Assembly (NCBI RefSeq): GCF_000614185.1
Contig: NZ_BAKM01000044.1
Span: 1 to 32,470, forward strand
Direction: 5' to 3'
Source: Phocaeicola sartorii JCM 17136 = DSM 21941
Lineage (GTDB): Bacteria; Bacteroidota; Bacteroidia; Bacteroidales; Bacteroidaceae
DNA: 32,470 nt
Positions within the stretch are counted from its first letter, which is position 1, and each line of letters opens with the position of its first letter. A program made the translations under genes and the position numbers. The notes under the pieces were generated by a model. It was given only the letters and a program-made list of their open reading frames with translations. It was not told the DNA's origin and did no database searches. Below, piece by piece: positions 1 to 10,094 of this stretch.

Positions 1-413
1 TTGTTCATTTCCGCATCCGAAGAAAAATATCCGTTCCTGAACCCTGCAATGCGTAACTCCGGATACTGTTCTTGAAATATCTTCACAGCACATTCCACTT
101 GTTCCTGACCCGAGGCTACGATATAGAGTGTTTTACGGCTTTCCATGAGGTAATTCAACAATTCGGGAGCAAGGGAAGTCATATCAAAGCTACATCTGGT
201 CACTCGCTTTCCGTATACTAATCTTATGGCAGAAACCAGTAAAGAGCCATCGGCAAAAATACCATCGAATTGTTCAAATAGAGATTTGTTTTCTAAAGCG
301 ATAAGGTAAGAGACGGGGTTGAGAAAGGTGTAAATTCTGCTTTTCGTTTCGAAAAGTTCGGGAGGCGTCCATTGCTCTGTTTGCAAAATGTGATTGACTA
401 AGAGAGATGTCAT
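1..413 (-). CDS. WecG/TagA/CpsF-family glycosyltransferase, 3' end cut by window edge
   Basis: The frame opens with an ATG at 413 and stays open to the window edge, so about 137 N-terminal residues are visible. They include FADGSLLVSAIRLVYGKRV, then a segment equivalent to the family's R-x-x-G-x-D region (here RCSFDMTS), and YIVASGQEQVECAVKIFQEQYPELRIAGFRNGYF. This order matches the WecG/TagA/CpsF family, which adds N-acetylmannosamine or a related sugar to lipid-linked intermediates on the cytoplasmic side of the membrane. It follows the GT4 gene by only 8 nt and is probably the last or near-last gene of the capsule operon, a common place for this family in Bacteroides loci. The family assignment is good. 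The sugar is not determinable. Confidence 0.8.
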   Translation of the reverse strand, partial: MTSLLVNHILQTEQWTPPELFETKSRIYTFLNPVSYLIALENKSLFEQFDGIFADGSLLVSAIRLVYGKRVTRCSFDMTSLAPELLNYLMESRKTLYIVASGQEQVECAVKIFQEQYPELRIAGFRNGYFSSDAEMN

Positions 414-421
414 ATTTTATA

Positions 422-1516
422 CTACAAGTTTTTGTAAATTCTCATGAGGTTTTCCGCCTCTGTTTCTATATTATAACCCGCTTTAGTAATGAGTTTAATA
501 TTCCTTTCGCAACGTTCCTGACGAGACAATTCGTATTTAACGTTACCGAGATATTCCGCCCAATAGTCAGCACCTTTACTTAAAGGTAACTGAATTACAT
601 CTTCACCTATGTTTACCATTTTAGTTACAGCATCCGAAATAATACATGGTAGACCTGATGCCTGTGCTTCTACCACAGACAATGGCATACCTTCATAAAT
701 AGAAGGAAAAAGGAAAATATCCATTGCTTGTAACACATCTGGGATATCAGAACGCAATCCCGCCAATATTACACAATCATTCACTTTGTTTTTATCTATC
801 GCTGCTTCTACAAGATGGCGCAGTTCACCATCACCAACTAGCAATAATTTTGACTTTGGCTGTAAAGCATGATATTTGGCAAACACTTCAATAAGAAAGG
901 AGTGATTTTTTGCTTCCATGAATATACCGATATGGCCTACCACATATTCATCATCTTTAAAACCAAAGACACACCGCATTGTCTTTCTTTTATCTACATT
1001 GAATATAAAAGGTTCCACTTTGATAGCATTACGCAAAATAGTAAATTGTGTTTCACCATAAAGCCATTCACCAGCTTCAATAGAACAAGCTATAGCCTGA
1101 GTGAACGAACGCCTATATCCAGGCAACAATAATTTATTTAAAATTTTATGTTGGCAACAACTAGAATGATTATGTATAATTCTTGCCTTTATACCTAACC
1201 ATTTTGCAATTTGTAATTCCAAAACAGCTGTAGCACTGTTTCCATGTATATGAACAATGTCATAACTTCCTTTATACATTATGCGACATAATGCCATTAT
1301 ATAACGAAATAATTGCTTCTGCCGATGTGGCAAATGAATGATTCCACACCCTAGAGACTTGAATTTATCTATAACATCATTGTTTTCTTGTACCGTTACC
1401 ACTATATCAATTTTATAATCACTGTTTCGCTGTAAGACTGAAATATAATTGAATATATGAGTAGTTATGCCACCTAGATCCAAACCATTTAAATTCTCAA
1501 CAAGTATTCTTGTCAT
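422..1516 (-). CDS. GT4-family glycosyltransferase
   Basis: This 364-aa protein has the GT-B layout. The N-terminal half has a glycine-containing loop near residue 14 (GLDLGGITTH) and an IVHIHGNSA motif. The C-terminal Glycos_transf_1 domain has VGHIGIFMEAKNHSFLIE and the retaining-enzyme E-x7-E signature in YEGMPLSVVEAQASG. Such enzymes transfer a nucleotide-activated sugar to the growing capsule repeat unit in the cytoplasm. The ATG at 1516 lies 1 nt beyond the stop of the upstream HAD gene and the stop is 8 nt before the WecG-like gene, so translation is tightly coupled. Donor and acceptor cannot be read from the sequence. Confidence 0.9.
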   Translation of the reverse strand: MTRILVENLNGLDLGGITTHIFNYISVLQRNSDYKIDIVVTVQENNDVIDKFKSLGCGIIHLPHRQKQLFRYIMALCRIMYKGSYDIVHIHGNSATAVLELQIAKWLGIKARIIHNHSSCCQHKILNKLLLPGYRRSFTQAIACSIEAGEWLYGETQFTILRNAIKVEPFIFNVDKRKTMRCVFGFKDDEYVVGHIGIFMEAKNHSFLIEVFAKYHALQPKSKLLLVGDGELRHLVEAAIDKNKVNDCVILAGLRSDIPDVLQAMDIFLFPSIYEGMPLSVVEAQASGLPCIISDAVTKMVNIGEDVIQLPLSKGADYWAEYLGNVKYELSRQERCERNIKLITKAGYNIETEAENLMRIYKNL

Positions 1517-1517
1517 T

Positions 1518-3431
1518 TTAGTTTCTGTTTTTCAATATTTTATAAAGTTTAAAGTATGGAAAAGGAATTTTAAGCAAGCATTTTAAAAAACCTATTTTCC
1601 ATTTACTAGACAATAAATCATTTTTTAAACATCGAGGATTAAACACATAATAAATAAACGACTTACTAGAAACTAATGAAAAAGTCTCTCCCTCATCAAA
1701 AAATCTAAATTTTGCCAACATCTTTAAATCCTTTCGAGAGGGAGATAATCCCACTGCTTTTAAATTCGCAAACAACACATCTGGAGTAAAAGGAATATAT
1801 TTTACAAACTCTATTGCTTCTATATCATTAATGAAATCTAGAGCTGCTGACTGGATTTTTTCTACAATATAATACTCCTCTTGTAATTCACCATTCATTT
1901 GATATTCATAATCATATCTCTCTGCCACAAGCCATTCATTTTTGTCACGAATATAGTTTTTTACAGACCCTTTTTGCTCTAAAAACAATGTTTCATAAAG
2001 TCCAACAAACGGACTTCGTTTATCCACACTGTTTACATTATTATAAAAATCGAACAAATATCCATGTAATGATAGTTTTCCATCATTCATATTTCGTTTA
2101 TAATAATCAGCTACCCCTGTATAATAACCTAAAATTTCATTTTCTATACCTATTATTCCCAGTGACTTTTGAAGAAATCTCTGCATACCACCTGACCACC
2201 CTATATCCACAACTGCAAAACGTCCTTCAACGTGCATTTGCTTCATATATTCACACATTAAGACAAATTCTTTTTTTGAGTTTAAAATAATCTCATTCTG
2301 CAACTCATTATATAAAAGCATTAATCTATTTTCTTCCAATATGGTATTTCTATAGAAATAAGAATTTAAATCATATCCATATTTTCTAACTAAAGCTATA
2401 TGATCAATAATATTTAATCCAACTCCATCAAATATTGACTTCAATGATATCCTTTTGGAAGGTGACAGCATGGTCAATAAATTAATAAATGATGGATCAT
2501 TCCACAAAATGGGTACTCTTAGACTTCTTCTTGAAACTTCTAGATAATAACTTTTCAAACTTTCATCTTTGTTTACAATATCGAATGCTTTTTTCATGAT
2601 AAGCCCATCACGAGCAAAAAAATAAATCTTATTAAGATCTTCTTTTTGAAAATTTTTAATTAGCCAATGAATATATCCCCATAATAAAGGGCCCAAACAT
2701 CTATAGCCCAAATATTTAAAATAATCCTCTTTTGTTTGACACATATAATCAATGACATTATTTAATAGGGATAAATAGCTTGTATTATCTACTTTTGACT
2801 TTGTAAGAGTTATCATAGTTGTATGTATACCCATTATCTTTGGTCTAATAAAATCAGACTTTAGTGTGTCTCCAATATGAACTAATTGACAAGGTTTTAG
2901 ATTTTCTTTATCTAAGATATAACGAAATAAAGCCCCTGTTCTTTTAGTTCTTTTTATAGATGAAGAAAGATAAAGTTTTTCATAACCTGTAATGCCACAA
3001 TGACTTAAAATATCCTTTATTATATCTTCAGGAAGATACATATCTGATGTTATTATTACTTTTTTTCCATTCTTAAGGCATTCATTAAAAAGACCGACAA
3101 TAGATTTATTGGGAATACAAACTTCGTACTCCGTCTTCAATTCTAGGTTTTTCAATTCTTCATTTATAGCTGGACTAAATTCTATAAAATTATAAATTTC
3201 ATCGATTGAAACTTCTTCTATTATTTTTTTTCTAGCCTTAAGTTCGGCATTTATCCTCAATTCCTTAAAACCTCTTATTTTCTCATTACTGGTACCATGT
3301 AAACTGTTATACCTCAATTCAACTATATCAAACACATCTGTAGGCAAGGAAACATATCTTTTTACTAACGTATCAAATATGTCAAAAGATACACAATCAT
3401 GTTTTAATATATATTTCAATTTATGATCCAT
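1518..3431 (-). CDS. HAD-superfamily protein of capsule loci (COG5610-like), 637 aa
   Basis: The N-terminal ~220 residues are a HAD domain: SFDIFDTLVKR (motif I, nucleophile Asp17), ITSDMYLP (motif II) and HIGDTLKSDF (motif IV). Motif I has Phe, not Asp, two residues after the nucleophile, as in haloacid-dehalogenase types. A classical phosphatase mechanism is therefore doubtful. The ~400-residue C-terminal part has FFARDGLIM and VVDIGWSGGMQR segments that I have seen in large HAD-type proteins of polysaccharide loci, but whose function I do not know. A short inverted repeat at 3452-3477 (CCCTA-ataaa-TAGGG) sits in the 70-nt gap upstream. Likely role: modification or transfer chemistry on the capsule repeat unit (inference). 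Confidence 0.75.
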   Translation of the reverse strand: MDHKLKYILKHDCVSFDIFDTLVKRYVSLPTDVFDIVELRYNSLHGTSNEKIRGFKELRINAELKARKKIIEEVSIDEIYNFIEFSPAINEELKNLELKTEYEVCIPNKSIVGLFNECLKNGKKVIITSDMYLPEDIIKDILSHCGITGYEKLYLSSSIKRTKRTGALFRYILDKENLKPCQLVHIGDTLKSDFIRPKIMGIHTTMITLTKSKVDNTSYLSLLNNVIDYMCQTKEDYFKYLGYRCLGPLLWGYIHWLIKNFQKEDLNKIYFFARDGLIMKKAFDIVNKDESLKSYYLEVSRRSLRVPILWNDPSFINLLTMLSPSKRISLKSIFDGVGLNIIDHIALVRKYGYDLNSYFYRNTILEENRLMLLYNELQNEIILNSKKEFVLMCEYMKQMHVEGRFAVVDIGWSGGMQRFLQKSLGIIGIENEILGYYTGVADYYKRNMNDGKLSLHGYLFDFYNNVNSVDKRSPFVGLYETLFLEQKGSVKNYIRDKNEWLVAERYDYEYQMNGELQEEYYIVEKIQSAALDFINDIEAIEFVKYIPFTPDVLFANLKAVGLSPSRKDLKMLAKFRFFDEGETFSLVSSKSFIYYVFNPRCLKNDLLSSKWKIGFLKCLLKIPFPYFKLYKILKNRN

Positions 3432-3501
3432 ATATAAGCCTCAATTGATTAGAGACCCTAATAAATAGGGAAATCTCGCTGATTAATATTTTGGGTTCTG
3501 A

Positions 3502-4536
3502 CTAAGATTTAACAGATTTAAACAGCATCTTTAATAATAAAATGCATTTATATTTCAATAAAAAAAATACTATTCTATGCTTTAAATCCATTCGTTGATA
3601 AGGATAATTAGACAATAATTCTTGATATAGTTTTTCTTCTAATATTCTTTTGATCTTCTGATCTGTTTCACCAGCTAACACCATACGCATTACAGTATTA
3701 CGAAGAAGAAAAAATACCGAGCGAAGATAATGCAAATAATATTTCTCTTCAGAGTAAATTTTTGCCAATCGCTCTTTTATTATCCGAGATAAATTTACCA
3801 TTTTATGGTATTTGGCATCATCATAAGTATGAGAAAGCGAATATGGATTTACAACATAATAGTGCAAACAATCAGGCAGATAACATACACTCCTTACATG
3901 TGAAAGAAAATCAATATCAAAAATAATATCCTCGCTCACAAATTCACGTTCAGATACAAACTGTACTCTATGCTCCATAAAAATACTATGACGATATATA
4001 GCATGCCACACCGATATCATATAGCGAACATCATGATGATATTCAGGCAATGGAGCTATCATATCAAGCAAAAAATCATCAACAACTTCACGCCCTCTGA
4101 AGACAACCTCCTCCTCTACATCTTTTCGAGGATAAATATGCTTTTTATCTTTATAAATATTGCAATTACAATAAACAACATCAATATCCTTGGCCTTTGC
4201 TTTTAAATATAACTGTTCATACATATTCACATCTACAAAATCATCGGAATCCAGAAATGCTATATATTCACCAGTAGCTATCTCCAACCCCGAATTACGG
4301 GCAAAGCCAAGACCTTCATTAATTTTATGAATCACCTTGATAATCGGCCAATGCAAATTATCTGACGCTGATTCATAATTATCACATAATGCAGGACTAT
4401 TATCCGGTGAACCGTCATCCACTAGAATAATTTCTAATTCTTTCAGCGTTTGCCCAAGAAGCGATTGCATGCAACGATCAAGATATTTCTCCACATTATA
4501 AACAGGGACTATTATACTAACTTTCGGCTGTTTCAT
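3502..4536 (-). CDS. GT2-family glycosyltransferase
   Basis: The protein is 344 aa with a GT-A fold at the N-terminus: KVSIIVPVYNVEKYLDRC, nucleotide-binding VDDGSPD (Asp40-Asp41) and the metal-binding DSDD at residues 96-99. These are the hallmarks of inverting GT2 enzymes. The C-terminal ~130 residues are basic and hydrophobic (FFLLKYKCILLLKMLF), which suggests association with the inner face of the membrane. Its ATG at 4536 overlaps the 3' end of the acetyltransferase gene by 20 nt. The sugar specificity is unknown. Confidence 0.9.
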   Translation of the reverse strand: MKQPKVSIIVPVYNVEKYLDRCMQSLLGQTLKELEIILVDDGSPDNSPALCDNYESASDNLHWPIIKVIHKINEGLGFARNSGLEIATGEYIAFLDSDDFVDVNMYEQLYLKAKAKDIDVVYCNCNIYKDKKHIYPRKDVEEEVVFRGREVVDDFLLDMIAPLPEYHHDVRYMISVWHAIYRHSIFMEHRVQFVSEREFVSEDIIFDIDFLSHVRSVCYLPDCLHYYVVNPYSLSHTYDDAKYHKMVNLSRIIKERLAKIYSEEKYYLHYLRSVFFLLRNTVMRMVLAGETDQKIKRILEEKLYQELLSNYPYQRMDLKHRIVFFLLKYKCILLLKMLFKSVKS

Positions 4537-5251
4537 TCATTTTTTGATTTACATATTGAATAAAATCATCATAAGACGAAAATTTCGCCTTATGAGTAGA
4601 TAACCAATCACCATAAGCTATACTTAACTGAGACCGAACAGGCACACCTTGACGTTCATATTCCTCTACATTTGAGGCATCTACAAAATAGATGAATTCT
4701 TCATATAATTCATGAGGCAAAGGATCTCGACCAAAATTCTTTTGAAAAGCCTTAACATGTTCCACAGCTTCCTGCAATCCTTTGACTTTCCGTTTTTGAT
4801 AATATTCATCTAATGAACACACTACACGACAAGGAGCTCCTACCGCTACACTATTGGCAGGGATATCATGTGTTACAACACTGCCAGCACCTATAACACA
4901 GTTATCACCAATAGTAACACCACGTAATACAATGACATTTGTGCCAATATAAATATTCGAACCTATTTCCACTCTTCCTGAAGAATTCACAAAATCATGA
5001 TATTTATTCCTAAAAACAAAGCTAGCCCAGTCATGTGTCAATATCTGGAAATATGTATTCATATCAACATTACTACCAATGGAAACCAAGGCTGGTCTTG
5101 AAACATCGATTCTCGTAGTCAGCGGATCTCTAAAAATGCAACCATCACCAATTCTTATACCCAGTGAACGCAGATGAGCAATGTACGATCTGCTGTTTCG
5201 GCGATGCCAAATATCTAATATATGCGCTGTTATAGATGATAATTTTATCAT
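4517..5251 (-). CDS. hexapeptide-repeat (LbH) acyltransferase
   Basis: The 244-aa protein has a left-handed beta-helix stretch from about residue 30 to 150: IRIGDGCIF, ALVSIGSNVDMN, GRVEIGSNIYIGTNVIVLRGVTIGDNCVIGAGSVVTHDIPANSVAVGAPCRVV. The terminal VAVGAPCRVV block is typical of the NodL/Maa/colanic-acid acetyltransferase group, which uses acetyl-CoA to O-acetylate sugars. A loop with THDW carries the usual position of the catalytic His. The C-terminal ~80 residues (from DEYYQKRK) are a helical extension seen in capsule-locus members. Probably O-acetylates a capsule sugar. Confidence 0.85.
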   Translation of the reverse strand: MIKLSSITAHILDIWHRRNSRSYIAHLRSLGIRIGDGCIFRDPLTTRIDVSRPALVSIGSNVDMNTYFQILTHDWASFVFRNKYHDFVNSSGRVEIGSNIYIGTNVIVLRGVTIGDNCVIGAGSVVTHDIPANSVAVGAPCRVVCSLDEYYQKRKVKGLQEAVEHVKAFQKNFGRDPLPHELYEEFIYFVDASNVEEYERQGVPVRSQLSIAYGDWLSTHKAKFSSYDDFIQYVNQKMNETAES

Positions 5252-5329
5252 ATATTGAATTGTACAATGAATATTTAATATAAAGACCTATTAATATGTT
5301 ACTTAGAGCATTTGAACATTGCCTATAAA

Positions 5330-6157
5330 TTATACACGAATTTTTATCCATTCATTTGGCAAAGCTTCTAATTTTGAAAAATCAGTATTCACCCATCGGT
5401 CTGGAGTTATAATTATTTTTGCTGTCCTATTTAAATAAGCTGCCCAACATGAAAAGGTACTATTTGCCAAAATCATATTTTTAGCATGAGCCATCAGGTA
5501 CATATCAAAGAAGCTGCGATCATCTCTATTATGTGATATGATTATTTTATTTCTTATATCAGCAAATTCTGTTTCCACATATAAACAATCATCAGAGAAA
5601 AAGAAAAAAAACGGTTCTTCTACCTCTTGTTCCATGAATTTAATTGCTTCCCGATAATATTTCGATGTACATATACCACCATAAATATGTATTAAATCTG
5701 TTTTCAAATAATCGCCACGACGAATATGCACTGAGATTGAATTACAGGTCTCCATTTTTTTAAGAAATTCCATGTTTTCCTTTCCTATAGGAAGTTCCGA
5801 GCGAAATTCAAAAATATTTATTTGTTTTATAATAGAATAATCTTGCCAATCTCCCCATTGAAAAAAATGTTTCATAGATTGAGGATAAACCCTATTACAA
5901 AATAACAATCTATAGCCATGATTATATAAAAAGCGATTCACACGATATAGAAGAATGCCCAATTTATTATATAAATAAGAAGTTGGAGGTAATTCTATAT
6001 CAAACCATTTATCAATCTCTATCCCATTATGTGCCTTTAAACTATCAGGATATATTCCCAAAATTCTTTCTGAAGGATATTTCTTCTTCAAATATCTATA
6101 ATAACTATACTGGAAAAGTTGGTTACCTAATCCTCCACCAAAAACAAAAAATTTCAT
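5330..6157 (-). CDS. alpha-1,2-fucosyltransferase-like GT11 enzyme
   Basis: The 275-aa protein begins with FGGGLGNQLFQYSYYRYL, the GT11 N-terminal signature, and has HIRRGDY at residues 144-150, the GDP-fucose-binding motif shared by alpha-1,2- and alpha-1,6-fucosyltransferases. A third motif, ANSTFSCWAAYL, lies near residue 230. The length is normal for bacterial GT11. It should move fucose from GDP-fucose onto a galactose or similar residue of the repeat unit. No GDP-fucose synthesis genes are in the window, so the donor must come from elsewhere. GT11 products in gut Bacteroidales often resemble host blood-group glycans (known for the family, inferred here). Confidence 0.9.
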   Translation of the reverse strand: MKFFVFGGGLGNQLFQYSYYRYLKKKYPSERILGIYPDSLKAHNGIEIDKWFDIELPPTSYLYNKLGILLYRVNRFLYNHGYRLLFCNRVYPQSMKHFFQWGDWQDYSIIKQINIFEFRSELPIGKENMEFLKKMETCNSISVHIRRGDYLKTDLIHIYGGICTSKYYREAIKFMEQEVEEPFFFFFSDDCLYVETEFADIRNKIIISHNRDDRSFFDMYLMAHAKNMILANSTFSCWAAYLNRTAKIIITPDRWVNTDFSKLEALPNEWIKIRV

Positions 6158-6175
6158 TTCAATACTTCCATTTGT

Positions 6176-7486
6176 TCACCTATGAGTAGATGATATAACT
6201 ATATTACACCACTTTAATTCAGAATCTCGACTCCAATAGTCCATTCTTAAAAAGATAACAACAAAAGTCATCAGAATATTTATATTTTCATCAATCGGAG
6301 CAGATAGAGATAAAAAAACAAAATATATAACAGGAAAAAGCACAGCAGTTTTCTGACATTTATAAATCAAAAAACAACATACTAATACAAGAAAAATAAA
6401 CATTAAGCCACCCATTATTCCATAATCTATCAATAAAGAAAACCAAATACTTTCAGCACCTAATATTTCATAATTATTCTGTGTGGCAACATTCCACAAA
6501 TATGAGCTCCCATTTCCCCATAATTCATTTTGCTCAAAAGCCCATAAAATAGATCCCCATTGCTCTAGTCTCATACCACTGCTACTACCTACGTCCATTT
6601 TGTTAGCAAATAAAGTAGAATAAATAAGAGTAAAATAGAATTTCCAAAAAAAACAAACATGATACTAAAAACACACCTACTATTCTATAAAAAAACTTTA
6701 TACCTGAAAATGTTTACACTCAATAAATAAGGCAGTATACCAATAAGAATGGCAACATACCCAGCCCTAGTCCCTGTAAGAATAGTGCATAATGGAAGGA
6801 AATATAATAGCTTTGTTACTTTATTTTTATTCAATGGATAATTATAATACCGACTACAAAAAAAGTAAAGATAAAAACACATACAACAATATAAAGCAAA
6901 AGGCTGATAATAAGAAAATATAGAATTACTTCGTTTAAAACCATATCTTTCCGCACCTTGGGCTATATATCCATGTACATCAAATAAGCTCAGCAATACG
7001 TCCTGAATAATATTCTTATTAAAAAGAAACTTCTATAATAGAATAAACACAGGCAAATAACATACATCCACTAAGAAGTTGCAAACAATATATCATATAT
7101 TTTCTAGAATCCAATGAATACCATAAAAACACGGGTAAAATGAAAAAGAAATATATGTTAGCAAAGGTCAGCATGTTATCAGGAGGATATAATGCCAAAT
7201 AATTAGAAATTAAATAGCTGATTGAAGTTAAGACTGAAATAAGAATTAACGATATGGGATATTTTCCTTTTTTTGATCTATATATAACTAATCTTCTTTT
7301 TCTGCATTTCCGATAAACAAAAATACAAATAGCCAAAACTGATGTCGGATAAATCAGGCGAAGACTCGTATTCCACAGAGTTAAATATATGAATATCTGC
7401 AAAATAACAACTATTTGTATGATACCTTTTTTCACATCTTTAAGAAGAACGAAACAAAAGTAGATGAATAGAAGAACAGATGGCAT
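6176..7486 (-). pseudogene. wzy: O-antigen/capsule polymerase (Wzy-like), broken by three frameshifts
   Basis: Three open pieces on the same strand (7486-7019, 6996-6685, 6598-6176) read as one very hydrophobic, multi-spanning protein of about 435 residues, the size of Wzy polymerases. The conserved-looking middle is GTRAGYVAILIG, and the C-terminal loop has LEQWGSILWAFEQNELWGNG followed by further membrane helices. Each break lies at a run of A on the plus strand: 7021-7025 (A5), 6689-6695 (A7) and 6646-6653 (A8). Dropping one base from each run gives one uninterrupted frame, with FNKNIIQDVLLSLFD across the first join and FYRIVGVFLVSCLFFWKFY across the other two. Wzy joins lipid-linked repeat units in the periplasm. 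As written, it is non-functional. Confidence 0.8.
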
Positions 7487-7496
7487 CTTTTTTTAT

Positions 7497-8384
7497 TTAT
7501 TGTCTATTAGGAACATAGAATAGGCCTTTTTTTTTCTCTTTTACAGGATTGAATCTATACAAGGGAATTGAGAGCACAAAAAAAATTGCAAAAAGAATAT
7601 CCCTATTATTTAAAGCTAATCGGAAACAACTCCAAAGTGCAGTATTATATCTTCTTATTTTACCATAGCACAAATATTGGTAAATTCTATACCTACTAGT
7701 AAATAGACTATACATTTTATCAAATGTTAGTTTAGATGTAGATATGTTTCCTTCCCGTGTATAATAAACATATATTTTATTTTTAATAACTTTTATATTA
7801 GTTGATCTATATCCAACTCTTACAGAAAATAAAGCATCATTTCCCTTTTCAATTTCCTCAAATTCTACATCCTCACAAATAAGTTCCTTTTTTATCATTT
7901 TATTCCATGGAGCCCATAAATAATACCGTATATTATTTATCATGTCTTTATGTCCTTCTAGATAAGATTTTATTTGTATAGAGATAATGTTATCACAATG
8001 TTCCATGGTCTTTTCTATGATATGATCACAGGCAAAATAAATTATATCATAATTACTATTCACATATTTATCCAAAACGTTCATTAAATCTGTTGTATAA
8101 TGATCATCTGCATCAGGAAACAAAAACCATTTTCCCTTTGCATAAGTCAATCCTATATTCCTGGCATATCCCGCTCCCTTCCCTTCTTTTGTAAAATAAA
8201 CCTCAACACATTTTTCATTTAAGCCTGGAAAACACTCAAAATTCACGATCTTAGGATCACTATTATCATCAACTATAATTATTTGGATATCATCACGTTT
8301 GGGAATTGAATCAATACATCGTTGAAGAAGATGTGGTACATTCCTATGAGGTATTATAAAAGAATAATTAATTTCTATTTCCAT
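7497..8384 (-). CDS. GT2-family glycosyltransferase
   Basis: The protein is about 295 aa with a GT-A domain: YSFIIPHRNVPHLLQRC, then IIIVDDNSD near residue 40 and the metal-binding DADD near residues 91-94. A possible GTG start lies two codons upstream at 8390. I prefer the ATG at 8384, which keeps the usual short lead to the first beta strand. The C-terminal region has AIFFVLSIPLYRFNP, a likely membrane-contact helix. The gene is 10 nt upstream of the polymerase and 28 nt downstream of the flippase. It would add one sugar of the capsule repeat unit. Specificity unknown. Confidence 0.88.
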   Translation of the reverse strand: MEIEINYSFIIPHRNVPHLLQRCIDSIPKRDDIQIIIVDDNSDPKIVNFECFPGLNEKCVEVYFTKEGKGAGYARNIGLTYAKGKWFLFPDADDHYTTDLMNVLDKYVNSNYDIIYFACDHIIEKTMEHCDNIISIQIKSYLEGHKDMINNIRYYLWAPWNKMIKKELICEDVEFEEIEKGNDALFSVRVGYRSTNIKVIKNKIYVYYTREGNISTSKLTFDKMYSLFTSRYRIYQYLCYGKIRRYNTALWSCFRLALNNRDILFAIFFVLSIPLYRFNPVKEKKKGLFYVPNRQ

Positions 8385-8411
8385 ACGCACTAATACAAAC
8401 TAAATATTAAA

Positions 8412-9973
8412 TCATTTTTTTTGTTTATTTTTTCTCCGCTTTGATTCTAAAATGGTCACTAACTTTTGGTTTACCACATATCTTTCTGTTGATGAAAGAC
8501 CGCATAAATAGGCAAGAGAAAATAAAATAAGTTCTAATATAAAACTTGAAAGAACAGCTGTAAAAAAACTATCCTGTTCCATCTTTTTATGTAAGATATA
8601 AACTATACAATAGGTGATAAACACAATAAGTATATTTTTGCTGAAAATATGTGTCACATAGTATCTAATTTCATAGATGGGCAAGATTCTACTTATTAAA
8701 ACTATCCGAATAAGTACCCCCAATAATGTAACAAATAATGATGCATAGAGAACTGAATATGGCGGATATCCAATTGATAACAATAAATAAGCTATCGGTA
8801 ATTCTGTCAGCATAACAATACAAATTATTACTTGAAACCATTTGATTCTTCCCGTGGCTTGCATGGCTGTTGTTAATGGACTAGATATAGCATACAAAAG
8901 ATTGCATACAATCGTTAATATCAGAAAAATATCCGTATATTGTGGAACTTCTACCAACCATAAATTTAATATATAGGTAATATTAATCATTATAGGCAGG
9001 GAAATGACAGCTAACAAATAAAATGAAAATCTACAACCTGCATATACTAACTCTTTAGATCTGTATAAGTCTCCTACTGCATACGATTTTGTTATTTGTG
9101 GATTCATCGCCATCATAAAATTAGCAGAAAAACTATTTATTAGCGAACCTACCTGAACTGATATTCCGCGTGCAGCATTAACAACTGTACCAAAAAATAG
9201 ATTCAAGAGAATATTAGATAATTGATCTTTAAAAGAAAATCCTAAATTCCCAACCAAACTCCAACCAGCAAAGGCAAACATTTCCCTAAATTGTTCAATA
9301 TTAAAGCTAAAAGTATAATGACACTCCTCAAAATGCCTTTTACAATAAAAGCAATATAAGGAACGTAAAAGCAATGCAACGCAAAATACCAAAATTGAAT
9401 ATACAATCAATTTATCATAAGATATAAATAACAGCAAATAGGCTATTGCTAACTTCAAACTAACTTCGAAGATACTAATATATGCAAATGCGCTCATTTT
9501 TTCGTGTGCCACAATAGAAGCATTATAAGGAACACTGATTACATTCACAGCAAATACGAATATAGATAATTGGAGTGTCCAATTGGCAGCATCATTCTAT
9601 CTGATGGAATATTCAGTTTGGTATTGAGGAACCAAACTCCTATTACTTCCGATAAAACAACAATAATAAACGCAATAGCTATGTGTATAGTTAAAGTCGT
9701 ACAAAAAACATCTTTAAGTTTATGTAAATTTCCCTTTCCTAACTCATATGAAATAAAACGTTGTGAAGTTGCAATCATAGCCGAATTTAAGAAAGCAAAT
9801 ATTGTAACAATACCACCAACAAGATTGTATATGCCATAATCCTCTATTCCCAAACTTTCAAGTACAATACGACTTGTAAACAAACCTATTCCCATACTGA
9901 AAAGCATACGAAAATAAAGTAATAGAGTATTTTTAGCTATTCTTTTATTATTTTGCTGAGATAAAGCAGACAT
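8412..9973 (-). pseudogene. wzx: Wzx-type flippase (MATE/MVF-like polysaccharide exporter), frameshifted
   Basis: Two overlapping reading frames form one flippase of about 520 residues. The first (from ATG 9973) starts MSALSQQNNKRIAKNTLLLYF and has RIVLESLGIEDYGIYNLVGG, typical of Bacteroides capsule flippases. The second covers roughly residues 135 to the end, with many membrane helices. The break is at 9588-9591. The minus strand reads ATGATG-CTGCC, and adding one base there restores DRMM-A-ANWTLQLSIFVFAVNVISV. The protein should flip lipid-linked repeat units across the inner membrane. It is the first glycan gene after the non-coding repeat region. Either a true single-base loss or an assembly error. 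Confidence 0.82.
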
Positions 9974-10094
9974 TTTCAATTATAAAAAAGCACATTAAAA
10001 TATTATGTCTATAATAGACAAGTCCCGTAATATGTATCCTGATTCTATTAATATATTCAAATCACTTGAAAGATATATATCTTCCACCTGTAAC

